64,000 bases of DNA from positions 372,001 to 436,000 of the forward strand of contig NZ_AP014690.1 of assembly GCF_001547995.1 (NCBI RefSeq), read 5' to 3'. A program made the position numbers and the translations under genes. The notes below the pieces were generated by a model. That model made no database searches, had not been told where the DNA came from, and saw nothing but the letters and a program-made list of their open reading frames with translations. The DNA comes from Asaia bogorensis NBRC 16594 (GTDB lineage Bacteria; Pseudomonadota; Alphaproteobacteria; Acetobacterales; Acetobacteraceae). Positions 8,800 to 17,523 of the stretch are shown one piece after another. How positions within the stretch are numbered: the first letter of the stretch is position 1; every line of letters starts with the position of its first letter.

Positions 8800-9173
8800 G
8801 GTTCTACTCGTTCTCGTCAGATATCAGCGCCCTTGCGGGGCGAAGCGGGCGCAATCTGGCATGAAGAAAGACGTGATGGTTGCCAGCGCTCACGCGCTGT
8901 CAACGTCGCACGATGAAAGGATCAGCGGGCAGGTCGTACAGCACGTTGCGCACGATACCCGCGACACGCAGCGCTGTCATTATTGACGGAAGAATTGCAT
9001 AGTTAATTTTTTATTTCACCCTGCCGCGGGTAATATTGTCGCGATTCTTCTTCGGTTGCCATCGTTTGCATGCGCAGCGCACGCGAAGGGCCCGAGCCGC
9101 TTTCAACGCCTTATTCTGTGCTGTGTCACGGGCTTATGCCGGGTAGAGAATGAAGCGACATATTTCGGCGTCG
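8800..9173. other. Gene-free interval
   Basis: 374 bp between the divergently placed start of the phosphatase gene and the end of the LacI gene. I see no open frame with coding character. A small hairpin CAGCGC-TCAC-GCGCTG occurs at 8884-8899, and an AT-rich patch lies around 8990-9050. No clear promoter or operator was identified. Confidence 0.5.
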
Positions 9174-10214
9174 CTAACCAATATTTTCAGAGGTCACCAA
9201 CCGGAATTGAGGCGGATCGAAGCCAATAAGAGCCGGAATGATACCAAGTTTCTGCAAGCTGAGGTGGAGTGCCAGGCCGGCCTGGGTTTCGGGTGTCTGA
9301 TCGATGGCAAAACTCATCGTGCCGTCGATCAGGCATGCGCGTGTCACCGGGTTGACCTCATGCCCTATCCAGCACAGGCTGCGCTGTCTGTGGCGACGCA
9401 GAACCTCGCCGATACGCAGGTTGTCGCCACCCGCTGTATAAACACCGATGAGGTCCGGATTATCCAGGATGGCCTGATGCAGCAGGCGCGCGGCTTCGTC
9501 GGGATCATCTCCATCGAACAGAATGTCAGCCAGTCGGTGCTGCTGCGCAGCCTGCCCGGAGAGGAAACCGGAAAAACCTTCTATACGCTCGCGATGATTG
9601 GCATAGGTCATGGAATGGCAAAGCGCGAGCAGTGAACCCGATCGTTGCGAGAGACTGCGCGTAAGGCACAGGGCTGCTGTACGCCCTGCCGCGTGATTAT
9701 CGATGCCGACGTAAGGCAGCCCGGGCAGGTTGCGCGTGACGATCTGGATCACAGGCAGCCCATCGCTGGCAACATGATGCAGCGCTTCGAGTATATCGGG
9801 ATGGGAAGGACAGGCAATGACCAGCGCCGAGCGTCTGTAAGGGGCGTCGAGGATACGGGCGACAAAAGCAGCAATATCCGCTTCGCCCACGAAATTGCGA
9901 TGCACCTGGATATCCTTGCCCAGAGAGGCCGCCAGCGTTTTGAAGGCCTGGCTCAAACGCGCGTAGAAAAGCGTTTCCGGACGTACCAGTAATACATCAA
10001 TGCGCAACACGCCCTGATGCAGGTTGGGCAGGGTCGGAAAATATTCGAGATCGCGCGCGATCGTCAGGATGCGCCGACAGGTTTCCGGTCGTACATTGCC
10101 CCTGCTGTGCAGCGCACGTTCGACAGTCGCAGTTCCAACGCCAGCCAGAGCTGCGATATCCTTTAATGTGGCACGCTTCCTGCGGCTTCTGTTGATCTCG
10201 ACCTTGTCCAGCAT
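9174..10214 (-). CDS. LacI-family transcriptional regulator
   Basis: 346 residues. The LacI headpiece ATLKDIAALAGVGTATVERA lies at about residues 15-34, with the hinge near residue 60, then a periplasmic-binding-like sensor domain (e.g. GLPYVGIDNHAAGRTAA). 'TATVER' in place of the usual 'TVSR' places it in the same subgroup as the LacI gene at 14167. It diverges from the three-subunit membrane dehydrogenase operon, and a perfect 16-bp palindrome lies 35 bp before its start. Local control of the dehydrogenase in response to its sugar acid, plus autoregulation, is the likely role. Confidence 0.9.
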   Translation of the reverse strand: MLDKVEINRSRRKRATLKDIAALAGVGTATVERALHSRGNVRPETCRRILTIARDLEYFPTLPNLHQGVLRIDVLLVRPETLFYARLSQAFKTLAASLGKDIQVHRNFVGEADIAAFVARILDAPYRRSALVIACPSHPDILEALHHVASDGLPVIQIVTRNLPGLPYVGIDNHAAGRTAALCLTRSLSQRSGSLLALCHSMTYANHRERIEGFSGFLSGQAAQQHRLADILFDGDDPDEAARLLHQAILDNPDLIGVYTAGGDNLRIGEVLRRHRQRSLCWIGHEVNPVTRACLIDGTMSFAIDQTPETQAGLALHLSLQKLGIIPALIGFDPPQFRLVTSENIG

Positions 10215-10249
10215 TTTCGCACGCTCGTCTCACCGTCATGATGAAATCA

Positions 10250-10265
10250 GATCATCATGATGATC
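10250..10265. promoter_or_regulatory. Perfect 16-bp palindrome, candidate LacI operator
   Basis: GATCATCATGATGATC is its own reverse complement. It lies in the 194-bp divergent interval between the LacI gene and the dehydrogenase operon, 35 bp from the LacI start and about 143 bp from the small-subunit start. LacI-type proteins bind such short even palindromes. Binding by the adjacent LacI protein is an inference. Confidence 0.6.
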
Positions 10266-10408
10266 GTTTTGATCCTGTCCCCCCGTCTAGATAGCAGTCC
10301 CGGGCATACAGGCCCGATCAAACAGGTGTGACGGGACAACGGATCGATGCGCGGCGCCTGGGGTGCCTCAGTGCCGGTTTTCCGACGTGCCGGAGATGGG
10401 ATGACGCT

Positions 10409-11023
10409 ATGGGCGAGGCAACAAGACGCAGTATTTTGCGGTGCGGCATGGCGCTTGTTCCTGTGGTGGCGTTGTATGGCAAAGCTCGTTCCAGCCCGCT
10501 TGTCGGCGAGGCTGTGCCCTGTCCTGACGGGTTTCACGCGCTTTCTTTCACGCTTATAGGTCACGATGATCTGGATCCGGCATTGGCCAGGCAGGTGTGG
10601 TCCGGCCTCGTCATGCGCGACGGGGAGTTTCCGGGCCGCTATAGCGCCCTTGCGACAGCCCTGAGCAAGGCGGGCGTAAAAACCTGGCGTGACTACCAGC
10701 ACTCCGAAGCCCGTGCACATGAAATGCTGCACGCTGTGGCTGTCGATATTGTGAGTGCCTGGTATCTGGGGCGTGTCGGCCCGATGCTGCCACGCGCCGA
10801 GACAGGTACGCCGGTATTCATCACCTATGAAGGGGCCCTGATGTGGCGCCCCACGATCGACGTGACAGTTATTCCCACCTACGCGCGTGGCGGCCCCGGA
10901 TACTGGGCGGACCCACCCCCCATTGAGGACAGGCAGCAGAAAGACCGGCAACAGCAGGGCGGGCTGCCGAATGGCCGTCCGGCGGGGGCGAGCGTCTCCC
11001 AGAGCAATGGATCAGAATTCTGA
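10409..11023 (+). CDS. Membrane-bound sugar-acid dehydrogenase, small subunit (gluconate 2-dehydrogenase subunit 3 family)
   Basis: 204 residues. The N terminus MGEATRRSILRCGMALVPVV is a Tat-type signal (RRSIL), as in the small subunits of gluconate, 2-ketogluconate, sorbitol and fructose dehydrogenases, which help export and anchor the flavoprotein. The middle region (LTLIGHDDLDPALARQVWSG equivalent, GRYSALATAL) matches the gluconate_2-dh3 family. The ATG at 10409 gives the Tat motif at the right place. Its stop overlaps the large-subunit start by one base (TGATG). The C-terminal tail after about residue 165 is Gln/Pro-rich and probably disordered. Confidence 0.8.
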   Translation: MGEATRRSILRCGMALVPVVALYGKARSSPLVGEAVPCPDGFHALSFTLIGHDDLDPALARQVWSGLVMRDGEFPGRYSALATALSKAGVKTWRDYQHSEARAHEMLHAVAVDIVSAWYLGRVGPMLPRAETGTPVFITYEGALMWRPTIDVTVIPTYARGGPGYWADPPPIEDRQQKDRQQQGGLPNGRPAGASVSQSNGSEF

Positions 11024-12633
11024 TGGTACAGCATGATTATGATGCCGACGTGATCGTGGTCGGCTCGGGGGTGATCGGTAGTCTGGCGGCTCATCACCTC
11101 GCCCGTAATGGTAAGTCGGTCATTATTCTCGAAGCAGGCACCCGTGTACCACGCTGGAAGATCGTCGAGAGCTTTCGGGAATGCGGGAATGTGAGCACTG
11201 ATGCCGGCAATCGCAATCAGCCTTATCCAAATGAGCCCTGGGCCCCGAGTTCATTTGTGCCGGGCTACATCACCAATCACGGCCCTGTCGATTATGTGCC
11301 TGGCATGTTGCGTATGGTTGGGGGAACCACATGGCATTGGGGAGGGGCATGCTGGCGCCTGCTTCCCAATGATTTCCGCCTGCAGACGCTCTACGGCGTG
11401 GGGCGCGACTGGCCGATATCGTATGACGATCTTGAGCCGTTCTATCATCAGGCCGAAATCGAGATGGGGGTCTCCGGCGATGATAATGCCGATTACAGCG
11501 GTAAGAGTGGCGCAGCGTTCCCTCCACGTCAGGCGCCGTTTCCGGTAAGGCCCCAGGCGCTCAGCTATTTCAGCCAGCGTTTTCGCGATCGTGTGGCCGT
11601 GGGAGGGTATCCATTCACCTATCAGCCCAATGGGCGCGCAACCGATCCGTATGACGATCGACCGGCATGCGTCGGGAACAATAATTGCTCACCGATCTGC
11701 CCGATAGGCTCTCAGTATAGCGGTGACCGCCACGCCACGAAGGCCGAGCGTGCCGGGGCCAGACTTGTCAGCGATGCAACAGTCTATCGTCTGGAAAAGA
11801 CGCCGGATGGTAAGCGCATTGCGGCGGTGCATTACTATACGCCTGCAAAGCAATCGATCCGTCTGACGGCCCGCCAGGTAATGGTTGCAGCCCATGCGCT
11901 GGAAACGCCGCGTCTCATGCTCCTGTCCGACGTCGGTAATTCCTCGGGCATGGTGGGTCGAAATCTCATGGATCATAACGCATTTTCTCTGGCGATGATC
12001 GCGGATGAACCCATGTGGTCGGGCCGCGGCCCGGTACAGCAGGGCGACGTACTCAAATGGCGCGATGGCGATTTCCGCCGTTTTCATGGCTGCATCCGTC
12101 ACGAAGTCGGCAATTTCGTCGGTAATGTGCAGATCACCGAGCGCCTGCTGTCACAAGGGATTATCGGCCCGGAGCTTGACGAGAAAATAAGGCACATGGC
12201 GGCGCGCTGGGTTTTTATGGACTCCAATATCGAAATGCTGCCCGAGCCTGGCAACCGTATGACACTGAGTACCAGCAAACGGGATTTCCATGGTCTGCCA
12301 CTCATGGATATCTATTACGACGTCAATGATTATGCCCGGGCCGCCGGGGCCGTGATCAAAGACGATTATGCCCGCTTCCTCAGCCTGCTGGGTGGCGAGA
12401 TTTTCGATCAGAATCTCACGACATGGGAAAACCGCGATCATCCGATGGGCACGGTAATCATGGGTAATGACCCGCGTAACTCTGTGGTGAATGCGGAGGG
12501 TCGCAGCCATGACCACGATAATCTTTTCATCGCCACGACAGGGATCATGCCGGCGGCGTCAGTGGTCAATCCGACCCTGACAGGTTGCGCCCTGTCCCTG
12601 CGCTCAGCCGCCATCATGCTGAAGGAGATCTGA
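11023..12633 (+). CDS. Membrane-bound sugar-acid dehydrogenase, FAD-containing large subunit (GMC oxidoreductase)
   Basis: 536 residues. The Rossmann FAD motif VIVVGSGVIGSLAAHHLA lies at about residues 10-27, GGTTWHWGGACWRL is the GMC signature, and NPTLTGCALSLRSA is the C-terminal block. A cysteine cluster CVGNNNCSPICPIG near residue 215 corresponds to the 3Fe-4S-type cluster of bacterial membrane GMC dehydrogenases. It would oxidise a sugar or sugar acid in the periplasm and pass electrons to the cytochrome subunit and then ubiquinone. Small-large-cytochrome order is shared by gluconate 2-dehydrogenase, 2-ketogluconate dehydrogenase and FAD-sorbitol dehydrogenase, so the substrate is left open. 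Confidence 0.85.
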   Translation: MVQHDYDADVIVVGSGVIGSLAAHHLARNGKSVIILEAGTRVPRWKIVESFRECGNVSTDAGNRNQPYPNEPWAPSSFVPGYITNHGPVDYVPGMLRMVGGTTWHWGGACWRLLPNDFRLQTLYGVGRDWPISYDDLEPFYHQAEIEMGVSGDDNADYSGKSGAAFPPRQAPFPVRPQALSYFSQRFRDRVAVGGYPFTYQPNGRATDPYDDRPACVGNNNCSPICPIGSQYSGDRHATKAERAGARLVSDATVYRLEKTPDGKRIAAVHYYTPAKQSIRLTARQVMVAAHALETPRLMLLSDVGNSSGMVGRNLMDHNAFSLAMIADEPMWSGRGPVQQGDVLKWRDGDFRRFHGCIRHEVGNFVGNVQITERLLSQGIIGPELDEKIRHMAARWVFMDSNIEMLPEPGNRMTLSTSKRDFHGLPLMDIYYDVNDYARAAGAVIKDDYARFLSLLGGEIFDQNLTTWENRDHPMGTVIMGNDPRNSVVNAEGRSHDHDNLFIATTGIMPAASVVNPTLTGCALSLRSAAIMLKEI

Positions 12634-12636
12634 GTC

Positions 12637-14103
12637 ATGGCGGATTGTCAGTCCCGGCATGGGGCCATGCGAGACAAATCCTTCAAAACGCTGCCCAGAA
12701 AGCAGCGCCGGGCAAGACAATGGCACTCTGGCGCCTTGCTGATGCTTGGTGTTGCAATGATATGCCCCGCATTCAGCGCAGATCAGACAGTGCTCGATCG
12801 TGGTGCCTATCTGGCTCGTGCTGCGGATTGCGTTGCCTGCCACACCCGGCCTGGCGGGGCGCCCTATGCAGGAGGATATGGTATCCAGACTCCTATGGGG
12901 GTGATCTATTCGAGTAATATCACACCATCGAAAACCCAGGGCATCGGGCGCTGGTCCGAGGCCGCGTTTGCGCGTGCTGTTCGCGGCGGTGTTTCGTCGA
13001 ATGGTGTCTCTCTTTATCCGGCCATGCCCTATGATTCCTATGCGGCAATGACGGATCAGGATATTCACGCGCTCTATACGTATATGCAAACCGCCATCGA
13101 GCCCATCGAAGACGCGGCAAGGCCGGTCACGTCACTGCGTTTTCCCTATAATATTCGAGGGCTGATGCGGGTCTGGAACTGGCTGTATCTCGATCGTCGT
13201 GTCTTTGCCCGTTGGCAAGACGAGACGGAGGAACAGGCCAGGGGGCGTTATCTGGTCGAGGCTGTGGCTCATTGCGGAACCTGCCATACGCCGCGCAACT
13301 TCATGATGGCTGCGCGCACGGGCCATGCGCTCAGAGGGGCTCAGGTCGGGGGGTGGTATGCCCCCGATATCGCTGCCGGGCAGAATGCGCCACTCGCATC
13401 ATGGCGGGATCAGGACATCGAAACCTATCTACGTGACGGGCATGTCCGCAATAAAGGGGTAGCTGCAGGACCGATGGGCGAGGCGGTCGAGCATTCCCTG
13501 CGGTTCCTGACTCCTCAGGATCTTTCAGCGATCACGGCCTATCTGCGTACGCTGAAGCGCCCCTCAGTTCCAGAGGCGGCTATCCAGGGCATTTCTGCGT
13601 CTGCCATTGTCCCGGCCAATGCCTCGCATGAACGCCCCATTTACTCGATTGACTCACCTCAAGACCGTCAGACACGCGCGGCCGCTCGGAGCGAACGCGA
13701 GGCGTCTCCCGCCGCTTACGCGGATCGACGCAATTATCGCGATATTTCAGGTGGTGCCGCGCTCTATATGGCTGCCTGCGCGGCATGTCATCAACTCGAC
13801 GGAAGCGGGACAGCTGATGATTATTATCCATCGCTCACGCAGAGCCGAGCCGTGTTATCCGACCGGCCCAATAATCTCGTCATGACCATTCTGGCCGGCG
13901 TGCATCGCCAGGGTGCTGATGGCGTTGCCTTCATGCCGGCGTTTCGTCACGATCTTACCGATCATCAGATTGCAGCTCTCGCAAACTTCATCACAGCCCG
14001 GTTTGCGGGAAGGGAGCAGAAGCTGGACGATGCGAAAATCACTGCGTTACGACGCTTTGATACGGAAGACTTTCCGGCACGGGCGCGTCCCGGACGAGAA
14101 TAG
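12637..14103 (+). CDS. Membrane-bound sugar-acid dehydrogenase, tri-haem cytochrome c subunit
   Basis: 488 residues with a long basic N-region and a hydrophobic signal ending near CPAFSADQ. Three CXXCH haem-attachment motifs are present: CVACH (residue 65), CGTCH (213) and CAACH (381), which matches the tri-haem subunit of gluconate, ketogluconate, sorbitol and alcohol dehydrogenases. It accepts electrons from the GMC subunit and reduces ubiquinone at the cytoplasmic membrane. The gene starts three bases after the large-subunit stop codon. An internal ATG at 12667 is an alternative start that shortens the n-region. Confidence 0.9.
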   Translation: MADCQSRHGAMRDKSFKTLPRKQRRARQWHSGALLMLGVAMICPAFSADQTVLDRGAYLARAADCVACHTRPGGAPYAGGYGIQTPMGVIYSSNITPSKTQGIGRWSEAAFARAVRGGVSSNGVSLYPAMPYDSYAAMTDQDIHALYTYMQTAIEPIEDAARPVTSLRFPYNIRGLMRVWNWLYLDRRVFARWQDETEEQARGRYLVEAVAHCGTCHTPRNFMMAARTGHALRGAQVGGWYAPDIAAGQNAPLASWRDQDIETYLRDGHVRNKGVAAGPMGEAVEHSLRFLTPQDLSAITAYLRTLKRPSVPEAAIQGISASAIVPANASHERPIYSIDSPQDRQTRAAARSEREASPAAYADRRNYRDISGGAALYMAACAACHQLDGSGTADDYYPSLTQSRAVLSDRPNNLVMTILAGVHRQGADGVAFMPAFRHDLTDHQIAALANFITARFAGREQKLDDAKITALRRFDTEDFPARARPGRE

Positions 14104-14166
14104 GGTCCTAACCTCGCTTTTCCGGGGCGGGAAGCAGGGATTTGACGGGCAGTTCCGATGAAATGC

Positions 14167-15180
14167 TCAGACCGTCTCACGTGTATGGACCGACAGGGGA
14201 ATGATCGGGCCATCAAGAGGGGCTGTGCAGCGCCCCAGATAGTGGCTGAGAGTGGAAAGTGCCGTTCGCGCCTCGAGCATAGGGTTCTGGTCGAGCACAA
14301 TGTCGATCGTGCCTGAGCGCAGCAACGTGGCGCGGTGGGGTGTCAGTTCGTGTGTGATGAAGACCAGCCTGTCGGCCATGCCCTGTTTTTCGAGCAGACG
14401 CGCAATGGCGTCGGCCCCGGTCGAGAAATGATAGATCCCGACAATATCGCGATGCTCCTGCAGCAGGGCATGAACGGCGTCGGCTGCCCTGTCGTCGTTT
14501 TCCAGACATTCCAGCGCAGGTGTGGCACTGAGTGCTGCGTAGCGCTCATCGAGTGCGGCCATGAAGCCTGCATAGCGCTGCTGATGCCCGATATAATGCA
14601 TCGTCCCCGCAATGAGGGCCACGCGTCCCTCACGCGGGCCGAGCAGGCGGCCCATCATGTCAGCCGCAATACGACCCGCACGGTAGTTGTCCGAGCCGAT
14701 ATAGGCCAGACGCTCGGGAGCCGTGATGTCGGAAGCAATCGTCACAACGGGAAGTCTCGCACAGGCATCGCTTACGGCCTGCCTGATGCCTGGGTGATCG
14801 GGCAGACACAGGATGAGCCCGTCATATTCACGTGCCAGCGTGCGGATGAGACTTGCCGCCCGGTCAGGATGCTCGATGCTGGCATGGTGTTCGAAACACG
14901 CGATATTCTGTTCCCTGTAGGCAGGCATGATAACGCGAAAGGCATCCTGCAATGCCGCATGAAACGGGTTGACTGGCGGCTGGGTGACAACAGCAATACG
15001 CGCAAGCCGTGCATGAAGGGCGATCAGCCTTCGGCCATCACCCAGTTCGCGGGCGGCTTCAAGCACCACACGTTCCTTGTCGGGTCTTACGCCGCCGCGG
15101 CCATTGATAACCCGATCGACTGTCGCCGTTGAAACTCCGGAATACCGGGCAATATCGTGGATCGTGGCGCGCTGCGACAT
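14167..15180 (-). CDS. LacI-family transcriptional regulator
   Basis: 337 residues from the ATG at 15180; a second ATG five codons earlier is possible but has no Shine-Dalgarno. The headpiece ATIHDIARYSGVSTATVDRV starts at about residue 4, followed by NGRGGVRP. The sensor domain has YIGSDNYRAGRIAADMMG, parallel to the sequence in the LacI protein at 9174, so the two regulators are from one subgroup. It diverges from the inosose-dehydratase-like gene, its probable target, and its 3' end faces the end of the dehydrogenase operon. Confidence 0.88.
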   Translation of the reverse strand: MSQRATIHDIARYSGVSTATVDRVINGRGGVRPDKERVVLEAARELGDGRRLIALHARLARIAVVTQPPVNPFHAALQDAFRVIMPAYREQNIACFEHHASIEHPDRAASLIRTLAREYDGLILCLPDHPGIRQAVSDACARLPVVTIASDITAPERLAYIGSDNYRAGRIAADMMGRLLGPREGRVALIAGTMHYIGHQQRYAGFMAALDERYAALSATPALECLENDDRAADAVHALLQEHRDIVGIYHFSTGADAIARLLEKQGMADRLVFITHELTPHRATLLRSGTIDIVLDQNPMLEARTALSTLSHYLGRCTAPLDGPIIPLSVHTRETV

Positions 15181-15325
15181 GGCATATCCGACCATCTGTT
15201 ATGACGGATGTTATATATCTCACCCGAGTGATGCGAACACATCAAATCTATGCGTGTCCAGCCCCACGCTCTGCCCTAGCCTCAGGCAATCGGAACGACG
15301 AGCACCTGTGAGCGGAGGGGTGATG

Positions 15326-16261
15326 ATGGATGAGACATCAGGCAGCACGGGTCTGCCGCCAAACGTCAGGCTGGGATGCAGCCCGCTTTCATGGACGAAC
15401 GATGTGCTGGAGGATCTGGGCAATAAGACGCCGCTTGACCAATGTCTGAGCGAGATCGCCGCCGCCGGGTATGAGGGGACGGAGCTGGGGCGAAAATATC
15501 CGCGCAATGCCGAGGATCTGACACCTGTTCTGCAGCGCCATCACCTGGCGCTGGCTTCGGGCTGGTATTCGGGCCGGCTGGGTGAGCGCGATGTGGAGGA
15601 GGAATGGGCGGATGTCGCAAGTCATGCCCAGCTTCTGCGGGCGATGGGCTGTCAGGTCATGGTTTATGGTGAATGTGGCGCCATGGCCCCGTCTGCCGCG
15701 CCGCTCGATGAGCCCATGTCACGCCGCCTGAAACTGTCGCGTGAGGCCTTGCGCGACTATGCCGGACGGCTGAGTGTTTTCGATGCCATGCTGCGCGCGC
15801 GGTACGGCATACGGCTTGCCTATCATCATCATCTGATGATGGTGGCAGAAACATTTCCGGAAATCTGTCAGGTTTTCGATGCGCTCTCGACCGAGGTGGG
15901 TCTTTTGCTCGATACCGGGCACGCAATGGCGGCAGGGTTCGATTATCGCCGCCTGATCGATCGCTATGGCGCACGTATTTGTCATATTCACCTCAAGGAT
16001 GTGCGCCCGGCGGTATTGGAGCGTGTGCGCGGTGATGATCTGAGTTTCAATGACGCCGTACGCGCGGGGGTGTTTACCGTGCCGGGTGATGGCTGCATCG
16101 ATTTTGGCCCACTCGCAGCGTTTGTCGCCCAGAGCGGCTATCAGGGCTGGATGGTGGTTGAGGCCGAGCAGGACCCCGACAAGGCCCCCCCACTGGCGGC
16201 GGTAATACGGGCGCGCGCTCATATACAGGCATGTTTCGCGGGTCTGCTGGTGGCAGGGTGA
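15326..16261 (+). CDS. Myo-inosose-2 dehydratase-like TIM-barrel protein (IolE family)
   Basis: 311 residues. The order of motifs follows IolE: LGCSPLSWTNDVLEDLG, TPLDQCLSEIAAAGYEGTEL, LALASGWYSGRL, a His-rich strand LAYHHHLMM, metal ligands in LLLDTGHAMAAG and ICHIHLKDVRP, and the closing WMVVEAEQDP with Glu. IolE dehydrates 2-keto-myo-inositol in inositol catabolism. GGAGG at 15314-15318 fits the ATG at 15326 best; an adjacent ATG at 15323 is possible. No other iol genes are visible, so a related keto-polyol could be the real substrate. It diverges from a LacI gene. Confidence 0.8.
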   Translation: MDETSGSTGLPPNVRLGCSPLSWTNDVLEDLGNKTPLDQCLSEIAAAGYEGTELGRKYPRNAEDLTPVLQRHHLALASGWYSGRLGERDVEEEWADVASHAQLLRAMGCQVMVYGECGAMAPSAAPLDEPMSRRLKLSREALRDYAGRLSVFDAMLRARYGIRLAYHHHLMMVAETFPEICQVFDALSTEVGLLLDTGHAMAAGFDYRRLIDRYGARICHIHLKDVRPAVLERVRGDDLSFNDAVRAGVFTVPGDGCIDFGPLAAFVAQSGYQGWMVVEAEQDPDKAPPLAAVIRARAHIQACFAGLLVAG

Positions 16262-16348
16262 AGGCAAGGCGGGCCACGGCATGGCTCGCCTGATCCTCTC
16301 CCGGTTTCATGAATGGTCGATATAGGACCATGCAGAATTCATGATCTA

Positions 16349-16390
16349 ATTGGCATGGGCTTTCCCGCTCTAGATTAAGCCCTTGCCAAT
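16349..16390. promoter_or_regulatory. 14-bp inverted repeat upstream of the CMD-SDR genes
   Basis: Arms ATTGGCATGGGCTT (16349-16362) and AAGCCCTTGCCAAT (16377-16390) pair with a single mismatch around a 14-nt spacer, ending 21 bp before the CMD start codon. The length and position suggest an operator or a leader hairpin controlling the CMD-SDR unit. No T run follows the right arm, which argues against a terminator for the upstream gene. Confidence 0.55.
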
Positions 16391-16411
16391 AATGACAGGG
16401 AGGGTCAGGTC

Positions 16412-16765
16412 ATGAACGAGCCCCGAACAGAGCAGAACATTCCTGCCTCGACAACGGCGCGCAAGGCGTTTGGTGATATTGCGCCGGATCTGGCGCGCTA
16501 TACCGATACGGTGCTTTTTGACGAGGTCTGGGCCCGGCCCGGCCTTGCACCGCGTGAGCGCTGTATCGTCACCGTCACATGCCTGATCAGCCTCTATCGA
16601 GGCAATGAACTCGGTTTTCATTTGCGCAAGGCGCTCGAGACCGGTGTGACCGAGGCGGAAATCATCGAAATCATCACCCATCTCGCTTTCTATGCCGGCT
16701 GGCCTACCGCCTCGACCGCGCTGGGCATTGCGAGACAGGTTTTTGCTGACAGAAAGGAGTCCTGA
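16412..16765 (+). CDS. Carboxymuconolactone decarboxylase (CMD) family protein
   Basis: 117 residues, one CMD/AhpD-type all-alpha domain. [23 protein letters not shown] followed by [25 protein letters not shown] is the CMD signature. There is no CXXC pair in the active region, so it is closer to gamma-carboxymuconolactone decarboxylases than to AhpD peroxidases. It ends two bases before the SDR gene and the two are clearly one transcript. Small CMD proteins beside SDRs are common in redox-stress or quinone-related units; the substrate here is unknown. Confidence 0.85.
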   Translation: MNEPRTEQNIPASTTARKAFGDIAPDLARYTDTVLFDEVWARPGLAPRERCIVTVTCLISLYRGNELGFHLRKALETGVTEAEIIEIITHLAFYAGWPTASTALGIARQVFADRKES

Positions 16766-16767
16766 TC

Positions 16768-17508
16768 ATGACCAGGGAAATTGCAGGCAAGGTCGTTGTG
16801 GTGACCGGGGCGAGCAGCGGGCTGGGCGAGGCAGTCTCGCGACGTCTTGCTGCAGAAGGGGCCAAAATCGTTCTGGGGGCTCGGCGTCTCGACAGGCTTG
16901 AAGCCCTGGCGGATTCCCTTTCCATCGGGCGTTATGCTGTCAAGAAAACCGATGTCAGCCGCAGCGCCGAAGTGCAGGCTCTGGTCGATCACGCCATCGC
17001 GCTGCATGGGCGTGTGGATGTGCTGATCAACAATGCCGGTTTGATGCCTCATTCGCCGCTTGAAAAGCGCCGTATCGAGGATTGGGATCGCATGATCGAT
17101 GTCAATCTCAAGGGCACGCTTTATGGCATCGCCGCCGTGCTGCCGCAGATGCAAAAGCAGAAGAGCGGCCATATCATCAACGTGTCTTCCGTAGCGGGGC
17201 ATAAGGTCGGGCCGGGCGGGGCGGTCTATTCCGCCACCAAATCGGCTGTGCGTGTTGTCTCTGAAGGGCTGCGGCAGGAGGTCAAACCCTATAATATCCG
17301 CACCACCATCATCTCCCCCGGCGCGGTGGCGACAGAGCTGACAGACAGCATCACCGACCCGGATACGGCGAAATCGATGAAGGCGTTCTACCAGAATTAC
17401 GCCATTCCGCCGGAATCCTTTGCGGAATGTGTGGTGTTTGCCATGAGCCAGCCCGAGGCGGTGGATATCAACGAAATCCTGTTCCGCCCGACCGCTCAGG
17501 AATACTGA
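16768..17508 (+). CDS. Short-chain dehydrogenase/reductase
   Basis: 246 residues, classical SDR. The cofactor motif TGASSGLG lies at about residues 13-20, NNAG near 90, the catalytic Ser in [12 protein letters not shown] and the catalytic Tyr-Lys in YSATKSA near 155. An Arg at the end of strand two (GARRLDRL) suggests NADP(H). It is translated from the same message as the CMD gene two bases upstream and ends 15 bp from the convergent LysR gene. It resembles YdfG-like serine/3-hydroxy acid or quinone-reducing SDRs; the substrate is undetermined. Confidence 0.9.
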   Translation: MTREIAGKVVVVTGASSGLGEAVSRRLAAEGAKIVLGARRLDRLEALADSLSIGRYAVKKTDVSRSAEVQALVDHAIALHGRVDVLINNAGLMPHSPLEKRRIEDWDRMIDVNLKGTLYGIAAVLPQMQKQKSGHIINVSSVAGHKVGPGGAVYSATKSAVRVVSEGLRQEVKPYNIRTTIISPGAVATELTDSITDPDTAKSMKAFYQNYAIPPESFAECVVFAMSQPEAVDINEILFRPTAQEY

Positions 17509-17523
17509 GCAAGAGGCTCTGTT

